Of a stretch of DNA of 64,000 bases, positions 16,183-28,964 are shown piece by piece. Both the position numbers and the translations under genes were made by a program. A model generated the notes under the pieces. It did not search any database, was not told where the DNA came from, and was given only the letters and a program-made list of their open reading frames with translations. How positions within the stretch are numbered: the first letter of the stretch is position 1; the number at the start of each line of letters is the position of its first letter. Source of the stretch: Burhinus oedicnemus (taxonomy: Eukaryota > Chordata > Aves > Charadriiformes > Burhinidae); the NCBI GenBank assembly GCA_008921705.1, contig VFFE01006974.1, forward strand, positions 263,091-327,090. The letters are read 5' to 3'.

Positions 16183-16539
16183 ATTGTGACATGAAGGAGA
16201 AAAGAAATACTGAATTCGTGCCTCTCAGAAGGTTCTAAGAGACTGGTCTTGCAAAATACTGTGCTGTGCTCATTTGTCCCTGAAATCAGAAGATTAGGTG
16301 GTATGGTTCCCTTCAGATTTTCTGCTACCGCCTGTCATCTCCGCTGGTGTCAGTTTTATGTTAACATTACTCCTCTATGGGCAAAATGAAATGCACCCCC
16401 CACTCAAGACATCTTCTGTTAGGGTTCATAGAGCACTAGGAAGGGTCTTTGGTTTATGCTTTTGGCTGTGTATATGTGCCTTTGCCACTGTTGTGAGCAA
16501 CAATGACTTTTCTGCATCTATCCACTGTGAATCTCACTA

Positions 16540-16620
16540 ATTAAGGTAGGAATTATTGTCTTAAAGAAGTTCAGCAATTGCTCAGGTAAAGGGCTATTCT
16601 GAAGCTGTGTTTCTTTTTTT
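16540..16620 (-). repeat. Possible degenerate MIR-like SINE relic
   Basis: TAAGGTAGGAATTATTGTC is followed by AAGAAGTTCAGCAATTGCTC and then a 'gctattctgaagctgtg' segment. These parallel the reverse-strand MIR order 'taggtattattatcc', 'gaggttaagcaatttgccc', 'agctggg'. The resemblance is partial and the core 'ggaaactgagg' motif is missing, so confidence is low. Confidence 0.35.
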
Positions 16621-18497
16621 TCAGCTTAAATATAATTACTAATATGGTGGGCCATGTTAGTCCCTTGGTGCATGCATCCTTTGGTGGGATCAGCAAGTTC
16701 CTGAGCCTGGTGTATTGGCAGCTGACAGGAGCCTTCAGTAGGGCATTTGTCAGTCTCCAAAAGTGTCAGTCTAGACACACTGTGCTCACACATTTACATA
16801 TCTGATTTGGTCTGAGGCACTTTCAGGGTGAGGCTGTTTGTTCCCTCCCTGGGGAGGGTCCACCAAGTGTGTGGGTGTGCATGCATATTTCTGACCCAGA
16901 TTTTCTTGCTAGTTCATGAGTCAGATAAGTGTAGGTAGATGTAGATAGAACTGAAGTTTGAATCTCCCTATCTAAAGATAGGAAAGGAAAGAAATACTTT
17001 GCTGAAGCTCTCTCTTCTCCAGAGCAGTTAGGTGCAATGGTGAGTGTTTGATACATGGGTTAGCCACTGGAGGATCTGGAGGTCACTGCATTTAAGAACA
17101 AACTGAAACCTTTATGACTATTTCCTGTGTAGGAACAGTGATCTTGCTGTAAAATATCTGTTTTAAAAGACAAGGGCAATAGCAATCTCTTCAAATCATG
17201 TTTTGGTTGAGAGGGATGTTCTCCCTTTAGAAAACTTTTGCAATGGAGTAGACATAAAGTGGGGTAAGACTTTAAGTCCCTTCAGAAAGTCCCTGTAATT
17301 TTAGTCCCCGCCTTAGCAGCTGACCTTGTTCTTTACCTCTGGACTAGCTTCATCCAGGGCACAGCTACTTCAGCTCACCACTGCTCATCCTGAGGCAGAA
17401 TAGCGTTTCCAATTCAACCTGGCCATTATTTTCCCCTGAACAATTCTCTATTCAGAATTTCCCTTTCACTGAGTTTGTGACAAACAGTGAAGGAGCAGGG
17501 CCCAGGCCTGTTGTTCCTTATGCTCTTGCAATGGGTAATTTCTCAGACCTGTAACATAAGATGGAAGAAAGAAAAAAACCAAACCATATTTCCTGATGAA
17601 ACACTGGGGCAAAATGGCATCCTGGAGAATTTCAGGGGAACTGGAAAGGTGAAATCAGAGTGTCTGAGCACCCTACTAAAGAAAGTGCCTTTTCCAGGCT
17701 GAAGCCACTGCTGTCCTTTGTCATATCTGTATTTTAGTAGTGGTTATTTTGCTTCCCTGGTGCATGGGCAGCAAACCATGGGCCTGGGAAGGAAATCTGT
17801 TGCTTTGCTTGCATACTGGATTGGAGGAGCAGAAGAGAGAGGGCTCCAGCCATGCTCAGCAGACTGCTTTTTTCAGACTGGCAGGCAGGACTGATGCTCC
17901 AGCAGTTTCTCTTGAATTGCAGGAGTGGGTGAGGGGCAATTAATCTGAGGTTGAGGACCCCATGGCATCAGTCAGCACAGAAAGCAGCTGTGCTGTCAGC
18001 TATGCTAGAAGAACCCAGGGGAGCAGCTGGACCTGGAGGAATGGTTGGAGCTGACTTTATGATTTTTGATTTTATCTTTTTTCATTCTGTTTGACATTTT
18101 CAAGGTGGAACCTTTGCTCCAAATTGATTGCCTATGGCAGCATGAGCTGGGGAAATAGGACTTCACTTCCCTGCAATCACTTCCTCTCAACTACCTCTGG
18201 TTAAATGGGGATGGAGGGAAGGATGATTGTAGTATCGCCAGCTCTCACCTGTCAGGAGATAAATGTTCATCTGATTAGACAAAACGAGTGTCTTATATGA
18301 GCTGGGAGGGGAAAGAGAAGGGAAGGAAAGCTGTGTGCAACAACTCTGAGCACAAGTAACTGTCTCTTTATGGAAGGTGCCAGTGTAATGATATGATTGA
18401 GTCACTATTAGTCGTTTACCCTGTCACATTTTGGCCCCAGTCTTGTGCACAGAAACTTGATCCATAGTTCTGGCTTCTGAAAAACTCCAGCAGCCAG

Positions 18498-18531
18498 AGG
18501 TATATATTAGATGGAGGTATATATTAGAACA
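18498..18531. repeat. Tandem duplication of a 17-bp unit
   Basis: AGGTATATATTAGATGG at 18498-18514 is followed directly by AGGTATATATTAGAACA. The first 14 bases of the two units are identical, which indicates a recent local duplication. Confidence 0.8.
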
Positions 18532-19104
18532 AAAATCAAAAAAACGTGACCAGTTCTGTATTTATTCACATATTCAGTTCCATGTGTTTTATGCTGTTCT
18601 CACTTTCAGTATGCTACAGATTTGTGTTCACAAAACATGCGGAAGATGATCATGGCAGGGGTTTGAGCTGTGGAATATGGTACAGACATTGGGAGGCATA
18701 AGAGGCTTTTTCAGGTGATGGAATAAGCACTTTAACTGGATGCTCGTACTTTAAGAAAGTTGACCATAAAAAGGAGGCTGTGTTGATGCTAATATTTTTT
18801 TTTTTATTTTCCTCTTGTCCCAAAAACTTCAGGAAACCATTGTCTGGTATAGTATGGCAAAGAAGGTAAAAGGCTGTGTTGCTCTGAAACTGGTAGTACC
18901 ACCAAGGCAATGAGAGGATGTGATATATTCAGTTTGGCATCTTCCAGGAACCAACAGTGCTGTTCTTGAAAGCCACTGTGAGGGGTAAGGCAGTCAAAGC
19001 CCTGGGAGTATTTAGTCTACTGGCTTACTCCTTGAAACAAAACAGAAACCTGTTGGGTTGATGCTGTTTAATACTATCAGAAGGACTGTAGGAAGGTCAT
19101 TCAA

Positions 19105-19133
19105 TTTTTTTTTCTTTTTTTTTTTTTTTTTTT
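19105..19133. repeat. Poly-T tract with one interruption
   Basis: Nine T, one C, then nineteen T. It is one of the longest homopolymer tracts of the window and again lies on the sense strand. Confidence 0.85.
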
Positions 19134-20039
19134 CTTCAAATAGGCTATAGACAGCCTAGGCTCTAAATTGATCTGCTGCAGTCTTTAAGAAACAACTGTT
19201 TTGTAAAAAAGGGTAACCACAGCACAAAAGATAGATGCAGAGAGGAATTTCTAAGTATGCTTAAGACAGCTATCTGCATTTCATTGTTTTGCTGGGAGAG
19301 TTAGGATTAGAAACTTATTTTTGAGGAAGCCAAATAATGCAGAAAAGGGAGGAAGAGGTAGATAAGAGGAGAGGGGATTGTCCTCATGCTTTCTTAGAGC
19401 AAGTCTAGCATGATGAAGTTTTATTTTTGCCTCTAGCTTCTTCTGTTTAGACCTTATGCTTCCTTGCTCATTTATACCTTTGAACATAGTTGTATTTGCT
19501 ATGGGTATTCTTTGTGTATCCATTCATTGAACAATTTCAACAAGAACTACTGTGTAGGTATTACAGGATCATGGGTTATCCTGCTGTGGGCTCAGAACCT
19601 GCCTGGAGCCTCACAGGGCTAACGATTGTGGGTCACTCTGCAGTCTTCCTCGCTGTGGTCTTGGCAAGGGAAGGGTAAAAGGGAGCTTTTCCAGGGACAT
19701 CTTCTCTCCAAGGCAGGTGAAGAAAGTATTGTGGCTTTAAAGCACTGCAAACAAGCAAGTTGCTGATGTGTGTTCTTGAAGAGTGAGGTTTCTTTTTCTC
19801 TCAGAACAAGTTAATCCACTGCCTCTTCCCGTTCTCCTGCCTTGGTAGCTGAAATGGGACAAATGCTGCATGGCGCCCAGAGCCTTTATATGGCACAGCT
19901 CTCAGTGCCTTGTGCTATACCGCATGAAAGTCTCCACATCAGAAGAGAGATGAAAAATTCTTCCTTCTCTCCAAAAGCTTTTATTTTTCTGACTCACAGA
20001 GCCTGTCATGCGAGGTAGGTAGCTGGGTCTTTAAGTCTG

Positions 20040-20717
20040 TTATTTTTCCTTCCTCCCTATATAACACAGCCCTGAATTTGTACTTTGGATTAAATGTGGC
20101 CACAAAAGAGGAAGTTTCTGTTTGTGTGTTCTTCTCCAGCTTGCCATTGCCACTGAGGCCTGTCTTCCACAGCAGCCGTGTTTTGTGTCCAGGAACATGG
20201 GGAGTGCTGCATCTGGGCAGAAAGTGGCTGGAATTGCTATGGAAACTGATCTCTTCCTGCACAGCTTAGAAATTGTGTCACCAGACTGCTTTAGAGAGAT
20301 CCAGTTCACAAATAGGTAGCTGATGCTTCCTGAGAAGTGTTTAGAATTTCCTGCTTTTTTTGGAAATGCTCTTTGTCTGGCATTGTGGGATCTCCTTTGC
20401 CTGTCTCCTACCCCCTCACTTATGCTGCGGGACCACAGGATGTAGGAATCTGAATTTAGAGCATTGGCATGGGGAGCTGCATTGTCAGGAGAAGAGGAAC
20501 CATAATGCCTTGTGTTAATTGGAATGATAACGTTCATCTGTGCTGCTGAAAACTGCAATAATCCTGTGTTTGTGGTGGTCTGAAAGCCATTTGCATAAAA
20601 AATGAATTGTAAAGTCAAAAGTAATAGCCTGGCACATTCTGAGAGAAGCAAGTATTGGAGGATATGAAGGATTTCTACAGGATGTAGCAAGTGGTAATAT
20701 TTTAATTCATATAGCAT
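20040..20717 (-). other. Longest open frame in the introns (225 codons), unrecognised
   Basis: An ATG-initiated frame of 225 codons runs antisense to TMEM178B inside its intron. The predicted protein begins MLYELKYYHLLHPVEILHI. It shows a moderately hydrophobic first 60 residues, then a basic Ser/Lys/Arg-rich part, and no motif or domain I recognise. Shorter + strand frames overlap it (20078-20269, 20122-20319). There is no promoter-like or CpG-rich sequence at its 5' end. Most likely it is a chance frame, or part of a noncoding element with low stop density. It is listed because its length exceeds every other frame in the window. Confidence 0.15.
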
Positions 20718-22235
20718 CTATGCTGAAAGCTGAATGGATTTTATCAGCCTTAATGGTCAAAACTTTGCAGGAGATTAAGGCTTCCTCATTTAGGCCAACA
20801 AAGCACTCAAATATCTCCTTACAGCCAGTAAATCTACTGGGGCGGGGAAGGGGGGCTGGAAAAATCTCCTTTTGTGGAGGTCAGTTATGGTACTGATGGC
20901 AGTGGCAACAATTAGCACTCTGGAAAAGACTATAATGTCTACACTTCTAATTTCTACAGGCTTCCCATCCTTTTCACTCCATGGAACAAGAGACTTGTAC
21001 AGAAGCTCAGTTGATAGCTTGACAATGCATTAGTAACACCAGTAGGCTCATGGGCTTGACCCTATCTGCTTTTATAAGCAACAATAAATATTTCATTGTT
21101 GTATCTGTATTAAGTGCTGACCCGAGAGAATTTTTGCTTTTGTTTTTTTCCTGGGTACTACTGAAAGCAGTGTTTGAAATAAGTAGGCATCATCCCACTT
21201 TTCCTGCTCCTTTCTTCCACTCTCTCTCCCATACTCCCTCGGGTCTCCTTCCGTTCCTATCTTCCTCTACAAGGAAATGCTGTTTCATTTTTAATTAGCT
21301 ACCTTGACCCCCCAGATGGAGGTACACCCTGAAGTATGACACTGTCCTGCTGGTCAGTGCCATTTGGCTGACAATATGATGTCATTCTTTAATGCATTGG
21401 TTATTAAAGCAGACAGGGCAGGCATCCTGGAGGTTAGTCAGGCAGCAGGTGCTCATATGCCTGGAGGTCTAGTGTTGTTGGATCTCCGTCATATTCATCA
21501 GTCCCATAGCTAATGACCAGGTGGTAGTGACAGACCTTCTCATTTCCCTCTCTCTCACTGCTGTAGGGTTTTCTTCATATCCTGCTATTTCAAGCTAAGA
21601 TATAAAAATGGTTTTTTTGGCATAAAAATCTAAGACCTATTTTGAAATCTGTAAGGGATTTTATTGCCTTCTGCCAGGCTTCATCTTAGGATCTGCTGTG
21701 ACCTTAATACCTACACTAGTGAATAGCTTTCCCAACTGCATACTACTTTTTATTTCCCATACTACCTTTGCTTCTTAGACGGAAGAGCAGGGCAAGAGTA
21801 AGTGAGGAGGTCAGTAGACCTCCCCGTCCTGAGTTGAAAGGGGTGTCTGAGTAGGAAACACGGTTAAGATTTGGGAAGGGAGTAAATGAGGACAGGGAAA
21901 GGGGTGAAAGTTTGTGCTGGTGAGTTGGGAGAGGTAAGACAAAGGATTACTGAACACTGAGACTGGGATAAGGGCTGGAGCGGTGGACTGGAACAATTTG
22001 GAAGGGAAGGTGTAAAAATGACCAAGCTCTCTGTTAGTGTGTGCTGGAGGAGGGCAGGGAAAGAACAGGGGAGGATCCTCTCCAAAGCCCTGTTCAAAGT
22101 GCACAAGTCAGGAGTCTTACTCTACATCTACCACTAACACACCTGTGAAACTCTGGCAGAGGGGTAGGTGTCATCCTGTTCCCTCAGCCAGCAGCTGCTT
22201 CCACCAGCTCACGTAACAGGGGGCTCAGAGGTGAA

Positions 22236-22281
22236 TCAGAAGAGTCTTATTCTGCTGACGAACCACTAGCCACTCTTCTGA
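22236..22281. repeat. Perfect 10-bp inverted repeat with 26-bp spacer
   Basis: TCAGAAGAGT (22236-22245) pairs with ACTCTTCTGA (22272-22281). Both arms are also flanked by AATC-type sequence, giving a mixed direct/inverted character. Confidence 0.75.
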
Positions 22282-22719
22282 ATCAGTAAGAAACCCCGCA
22301 CTAGGATTCCTGCTTTTGCAGTTTGTTGTTTGTTTTAAAGTTAAGAACTTTAAAAATGCTCATCTGATTTTATTTTAGGTTGCAAACACAAGCATGTAAA
22401 GTTAGGAGATGACACAGTTCAGGCTGCATGCTTGGCCGTAATTTATCTCCTCTGAGCACGCTCATTATCAAGTCTTTAATTACTGTAATCACATACTGTG
22501 TTTTCCACAGGACCCCTGCCTTGTTCCATGCGTTTGGGATATTCTGTTTCCATTCAAGGATGTCTTCAATGTTTGGGTTTTTTTCCTTGCTTAATGTATG
22601 GTTGCTGGCCTCTTTATTGCAGAATACACAACTCCTGATCCAAAGACAGAGTTAACCACTTCATGTGAACTTTGTCACATTTCTAATTACTGTACTGAAG
22701 CATGGCATATAAAGATAAA

Positions 22720-22990
22720 TATGTTAATATGTAATAACCTTTTGAGGTGGGCAATAATTTCCATTTTAGGCCTGGCAATCAAAGTTAACTGTCTTGGGCT
22801 TTTTTGGGTGTCCAGTTGGAAAGGAAGACTTGGGTTTTACAGTACTTAGCATTAAATAGCCTTTGTATGTTCAGAGCACAGCTCCCATTGACTTTCAGAG
22901 CAACTATAGGTGGTCCACACTTTGTAAATCAGGCTTCAAATGGTCACCCAACTCACACTGGGTCAGAGTAAATGAGGAAAACATGGCTAG
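22720..22990. repeat. Probable ancient sauropsid interspersed repeat debris
   Basis: The segment has motif blocks that I associate with old, dispersed sauropsid repeats: TTGAGGTGGGCAATAATTTC, then 'taggcctggcaatcaaag', and later CAGCTCCCATTGACTTTCAG with 'aggtggtccacactttgtaaatcagg'. The usual form of the last block reads 'cagctcccattgacttcaatgggagctg...gctcagcacctttgaaaatcagg'. I cannot assign the family or a boundary with certainty. Confidence 0.4.
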
Positions 22991-25619
22991 GGACCACCTC
23001 TAATGAGATTTCTTAGACTAATTGACTTATCATCACCAAGGACTTTTGGGGTATGTGTAGAAGAAAGCGCTTGTGTGAGAGGGAGGAGGAGGTGTGTGTC
23101 AGCTGACTGACCTCTGCTCCTACTGCTCTTAGCTACAGTGTTGCATGTGTTCTCACCTTTCAGGCTGACCCTTTCAAAGGGTCACATTCTTGTATTTCCT
23201 AACTTTGGCATGCTTGACTCAGCAGCTTTCATAATGTTTTGATATTTTTTTGTTTGCTTTTGTTTTTTGTTATATTTATAAGTGCAGGCATTTGGATTCA
23301 CCTTGGCTTAGGCGATGTTTTACATTGTCTCCCACTGTTATATTGGAAAAAAGAAGACATGTTTTTATCTTCCTAATTGAAAAGAATCTTAGAGTATTTA
23401 TGAGGCTGTTCTGAGTGCACGAAAATTGAGAGCAAACCCCCTCCAGCCTTGCTGGTTATTTTTTGCAAAGGAGTTTTAGAGACATTTTGCCTGTTGCATT
23501 GTGGAGATGTTGACAGGTAAAACATACCATCACTAATCATTTCCAGTCATTCAGCCAGTCAAAATATAGCTTTATTAATATGCATACAGAGCTCTCTGTT
23601 TCCCTTCTCTCCCTCTTGAGAGACACAGAGGGGGAGAGATGGGCGTTCTTCTGTCTCTTGGCTAATCAAGAATGACGCCTTGTGCATTCTTAGGGTGAGA
23701 ACACAGGAAAGAACAAACAGGATGATCTAATGGATCTCTTCCATCTGACTTCTATAATTTTTGATTTATATACCAATTTAATGCCTGGTTTATGATGATT
23801 TATATCCCAGTATATTTATACCCCAGTCTGATGTCCCACCCCACACTGTTAGCAAGATGAAAGCCAGCCAGTTAAATATTTCAAGGTGATTACATGCCAC
23901 GTGCCACACATGGGGTTAGTAATGAGAAGTAAGTGCTTCCTTGCTTCAGTGCAAGAAGAAAGACTTAAAAGTGGAACATTTTGGAAATGAGATTATTGTG
24001 ATTTGTTCACAAAGCCACGCACCATCCACAAGGGAACATCACAACAGCCAGCGTGAGATAGATGCCAACAAACTTTGAATCAAATAGCCTGGCTTTGACC
24101 CTGACAGAAGCTGCAGGCTGAAAGATGTAGGTGATTTTTTTATGTTGATAGCTACTAGGCAATTGTTGCCGTTTTGATCACTGTTTTGCAGTGATGCTCT
24201 TTGTACATTGAATTAAAGAATAAACCTCATCCTTATGTACAACCAGGACATCCTCCTACCTGCTACTTTGAAAAGGTCCGAAATGTGTGACTATTAATAT
24301 GTGAAAACTATAATGCAGCTTCACATCCCCAAATTCTTGCATTGTTAACTGAGCCATGATGGTTTTGGCCACATTGTCACAGCTGAATGTAGTTCTTGTG
24401 CAGGAAGACTGGATGAAGCTGAAAGATTTGTCTTAGGGCCCATCCCAAGACTCCTTAATTGGCTGGGTGAATCACAGTTTAGCTCTTCAATTATTCCCTG
24501 CCCACCTCCAGGAACTGATTGCATAGTTGGTGAGGGAATAGGAAATCAGGAATATAAATCAACTGCAGGTATCTCCTGTGGGACTTCAGAGTTCAGTCTC
24601 ACAAATCTCATCTGGCTGCTCTGGATGTAGGTTATATTTAATGGAGCTAGAGCCTGCGTGTACCTCTGCATCACTGGAATTATGACAGCTAATTTGAGTC
24701 TGTCTGCCACTGGTCTGTGCAATTGATCAATATCTCTTTCATAAATACAAACTCTTTCTCATCTCTGCCTCCATCAGCTGTGTCTTTTCTGGCTTGCCCT
24801 TTGCATCCCTGTTTCGTTTGGGTTTTATTCCCCCAAACTTGATTCTCACCTAGATATTCTGAGAGAAGAAAATCAATGGAAGAATATCACTTACTGACCT
24901 AAGAGGGGCTTCTTTGCCACACACAACTAAGGCTGTAAATAATTCAGTAGGGCCTCTGTCTTTTCTTTCCTCCCATAAGATTGGATTTATTAAAATTTTA
25001 TGGGAGGGGACATGGAGGTGGCTGAATTACTGGTTTTATCTGATACAATCTTTAGCAATGCATTAGCTCAGTACTAGCTGCTCTTCACTTATAGGTACAT
25101 ACTAGATCAGTCTTCCTTGTAGAATCCATTCTGCAGCATGTTATAATCACATATTTGAGCATGACGTAATGCCATTCCATATAACTCACTCTCATGCCTG
25201 ATTGTGTTGCCGTTGGAAGAAAACTGTTAAACTGCCAAGGCAAGGCTTAATATTTTTTTCCAGTATTGGGAGGAAGTCAGTAGTGGCATGAATCCATATA
25301 CACAAAGATCCTAATCAGAAGGGACCAATAGGCTGGGGACTAAGAGTTTGGTTCTGCTCATATTTATACCAGAATAATAATTTTACTGAAACAAGAATAG
25401 ATATTCTGAGATAAAAATAATGTGAAATCAGCATCTGGGTGCAAAACACTCAACAAATATCAGAAAAAGAAAAGTGCTCCTTGAGATTTTAGACTTTTTG
25501 ATATTTCAGTGAAAATGAACAGATTCAACAATTACACTTTTCTGTTAACGCTGCTGGCTGACAGTGTGTAGTGCACCTTCCATCCTAGCACCTTGAAACA
25601 CTTGGGCAATGGTTTTCAC

Positions 25620-25816
25620 TCAATATCCTTCTGACTTAAACAGGGTGCCAAAGGAGAAATACAACCCAAGTACACCCATTTCACATGCAGAAAAAGAGTT
25701 ACAGAGAAGTTAATTGACCTGCTAAATGTCATGCAGAGAGTGAGTGGGAGAGCCAGAAGTAGAACTCAGGTCTTTGGACTCCCACTGCTGTAAGTGCTAG
25801 ACAATGCTGCCTCCTG
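25620..25816 (-). repeat. MIR / CORE-SINE-like relic, antisense
   Basis: The + strand shows the reverse-complement MIR order with good spacing. It has CCATTTCACATGCAGAAAAA, then GAGTTACAGAGAAGTTAATT, a 'gacctgctaaatgtcatgcagagagtg' segment, GGGAGAGCCAGAAGTAGAAC and TCAGGTCTTTGGACTCCCAC, and closes with 'gctagacaatgctgcctcc'. This corresponds to 'ttttacagatgaggaaactgaggctcagagaggttaagtgac...cacgctgcctcc'. Many substitutions make it an ancient insertion, as expected of MIR in amniotes. Confidence 0.85.
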
Positions 25817-28800
25817 TAGTGCCAGAGATTATGCAGCATATCTCCTGAAAAGACCATTGCAAAACCCTATATCAAGGATAATGGGTTTTCTAAAGATATT
25901 AAAAAAATATAATAATTTTTAAGTGAAAGCTTACTGGCCAAACGCAGAATCCATTACATACATTAGTGGTGATTTTTCCTTAGAAATAATGGCAAAAGAA
26001 CCTTAAAAGGCTGGTAGTGAATTAAGGTATACAAAGTGGGGATTCGTTAGCACCTGCTGAAAACCAGGTCCTCAGTGATATCTGAGGGTGAGCAACTAGA
26101 ATCAATAATTGTTTCAAAATTATCATCTCCATTAGAATATGTGTAGGTGCTGTAGATTTTCTGCCACATATGAATTGGACTCTAAACCAATGTCCTCACT
26201 GATTGTCATGACAACTGATATGTACAGCAAGAATAACATACTGGTACTCAGTTTTACCTGCAAGTAATCTTAACTGTCATTTTATTTGAAAAGTAATCAA
26301 AGGAGTACATTTTGAGAGATAATAATTATCAGTCCTATTACAGAGCCATAAAATAATGTGGAAGAAGACATGCATACTGAATGGAGAACTGTAGGCAAAT
26401 AATTTTAAAATGGCCTTCCTGACATGGCCTGGGGAGAACCTGTCCTGTATGGTGAATCCTCCTTGGCCAGCAGAGTGGCCACAGCCAGCTTTGTACCTCA
26501 TCCCAAAATGGCATGGGTGAGGAACTGATTAATTCACAGGTATAGTCCTGCACCGTGGTTACTAGCTGTGAACCATCTGCTGCCAGGGTATACTAGATCT
26601 ACCTGTGATTTACTCCAAACCTAGGTTGAACTGGTCTTTGGCTCATTTCAGGAGTATCTTCATCTGTCATGGAACTTGGCATATCAGGACCTATGTGTTG
26701 ACTATTTGTGATGTATTTTATTGCTGTTTAAATCTTTGCATGAAAGCAGGATTTTTATTCAGTAAATAATCTTTGGCTCTGACATTTAACCCTTCATTGG
26801 AGCACTAGCTCTCTATACTGACTTCAGCTGATGAAGTGGAAAAGTCTGTCGTGACATCACTTCCAGGGAGGACCAGATTTTTAATGCGGAAGGAGTTGAG
26901 AATTTTTTTAAGAAGCAAACAATTAATGCAAATGCATTTTGTAACAAGGAACAGGGCAGAGAAATGCAAAAACTACTTGATACGGCAATAGGATTAGCTT
27001 GTCAGAGAAGTCCTCCCAAAGATTTCCAGGAGGAATCAGTGGTTCTCTGAAGAGCTGAATTGACAGCTCTGCTAGGTGAAGCTTTTTGATGGACCAAGGA
27101 TAGCACAGGCAGGAGCATTTTGAAAATCTGTGTGATACAGATATGGATTAGATCACTTGATAAATCTCCCTGGCTTCTAGTGCACAGGATTCTTTGATTA
27201 ATGGTTCTGGCCTTGGCTTTCCACGGGAAGGCATCCCCTACGCAAGTAAGAGAGCAGAGTTCCAGAGGTAAATGAATCCCCATTTTATGGCAGTCGGATG
27301 ACACCAAGTGTAATTTAAGGATATTCTTTTTTTATCACTGCTGGGGCAGACTCAGAATTTTACTAGCCAGAAAAGAGAGGCCATTTGTCATCATCTTATT
27401 GGATTCATGATGAGTGTTTGGCTGTCCTTTTCTCGCAGAGCAGAAGAGTTGATCCGTTGCTGTGCAAAAGCAAGGCTTAGAGAAGGCATAGTAGATACTG
27501 TTGTAGGGACTAAAACCCTGTAGTAAGGTCTGGGAGGCCCCTAAACCTGGTGGTGCAGTCCCCAGAAGAGATGCATTAGCTGAAAGGGTTCCCCCTGAGT
27601 GGGGGACCAGGGATAGCTAATCCCCAGGCAACAATGGCCTATAAGAATTGCAGACTTGGCTATGAAGTTGGCAGAAGGAGCTTCAGTCAAAGAGCATATA
27701 GGTAGGATGCTAACACAACCCCAAGTTATCTGCAGAGAGCTCTGCCCCACACAGCAATCTCATCTTGATGGAGTTGGGGGGAACTAGTTTGGAGCAGAAA
27801 GCCACCTGCTTTGCAGCTGCCTTCATTTTGATGTTGATAGAAAGGGAAAGACATCTGATGGGTGGCTGTTCAGTGGCATGGTTGGCAGCTGGAAGAACAT
27901 TGCTGCTTTCTAAGTCTTTTATTCCTTTTCCTTTGTAAGCACGAGCAGAGAACACTCCCAGGTATACGAGCAGGACTCTTACAACCTTGGAGAGTGCTGA
28001 GTGAAGAGAAGAACTCCTTGTATTATGACTGGGACACTGTGGTGGTTTTTTGGTGTTTGTTTTTTCTTTTCTTTTTCTTCTGAGGATGCAATTGCATGAG
28101 CTTTTAGTGGTGCCTTCAAGAATATGAATAAGGAAGCCAAGGTGATGTGTGTAAACACCTGGGGAGAAGCTAAAAGAGAGAACAGAGAATAATGGAAAAG
28201 CTGCTGGGGGAAATAAAAATGTGATGCCTAGATGCTCTTCTGCTTACAGAGAACCTCTCTTCTCTGTTTATTATGCGTCAGTGTGGATGCATTAGATTCA
28301 TGTGAAAATCAAACAAATTCCTGACATCGCTGGCACCGCTGAGACAATAACCAGAAGCTGTTGACTTTCCTTTTGCAGTAAAGTCTGATAGTGAATGAGA
28401 CTGGCATGAGTTTGCCATCACTCGCTCATTACTTATTTTAAATTTACTTCTCAGTCTCTGTGTGTCAAGCTCTTGGCACAACCCTGATAAGCAACAGAAA
28501 GGTTAAGCAAACAAAGCGAGTCTTTCCACAGATCGATATAGATCAATCTCTTCATTTCGATTGAATGACAAAACAAAAACAGCAATTAAAAGTATGTTTG
28601 ATGCCGATAGCTAGCGGGCAGCTCCCAAAACCAAAGTACCAAGGGACACACAGGAGAGCTCTTGCCTGCATGTTATTTATACTGACCCCATCAGAATGAT
28701 GATGTTAGCACAGACATGAGGATCACACAACAGGTAGATGTGCCTTGAGGCGTGTGTATGGAGGATCCTAGCCAAACTATTTGGCTAGGGCTAGGTTTGT

Positions 28801-28964
28801 TATTTTGCTGTTTACCAGCGGTCCATGACACTGGCTGCAGTGCCATACAGGTTTGGGCATATGTACGTCCTAGACCATAGCATCCAGGGCAGAGCTGCAG
28901 GTGACATGAGGATGGGACTATACTTTGGTATTAGTCAACATCTGTAGTGTTGATTGTTACCAGA
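25817..28964 (+). other. Downstream intron between SINE and CR1; no gene seen
   Basis: No exon or RNA gene is recognised; ORFs are 101 codons or fewer and unremarkable. A T-rich patch lies at 28045-28080. The stretch 28200-28620 is free of repeats, relatively rich in CpG for this window, and carries homeobox-like and GATC-rich motifs. It is a candidate conserved noncoding element. Confidence 0.65.
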
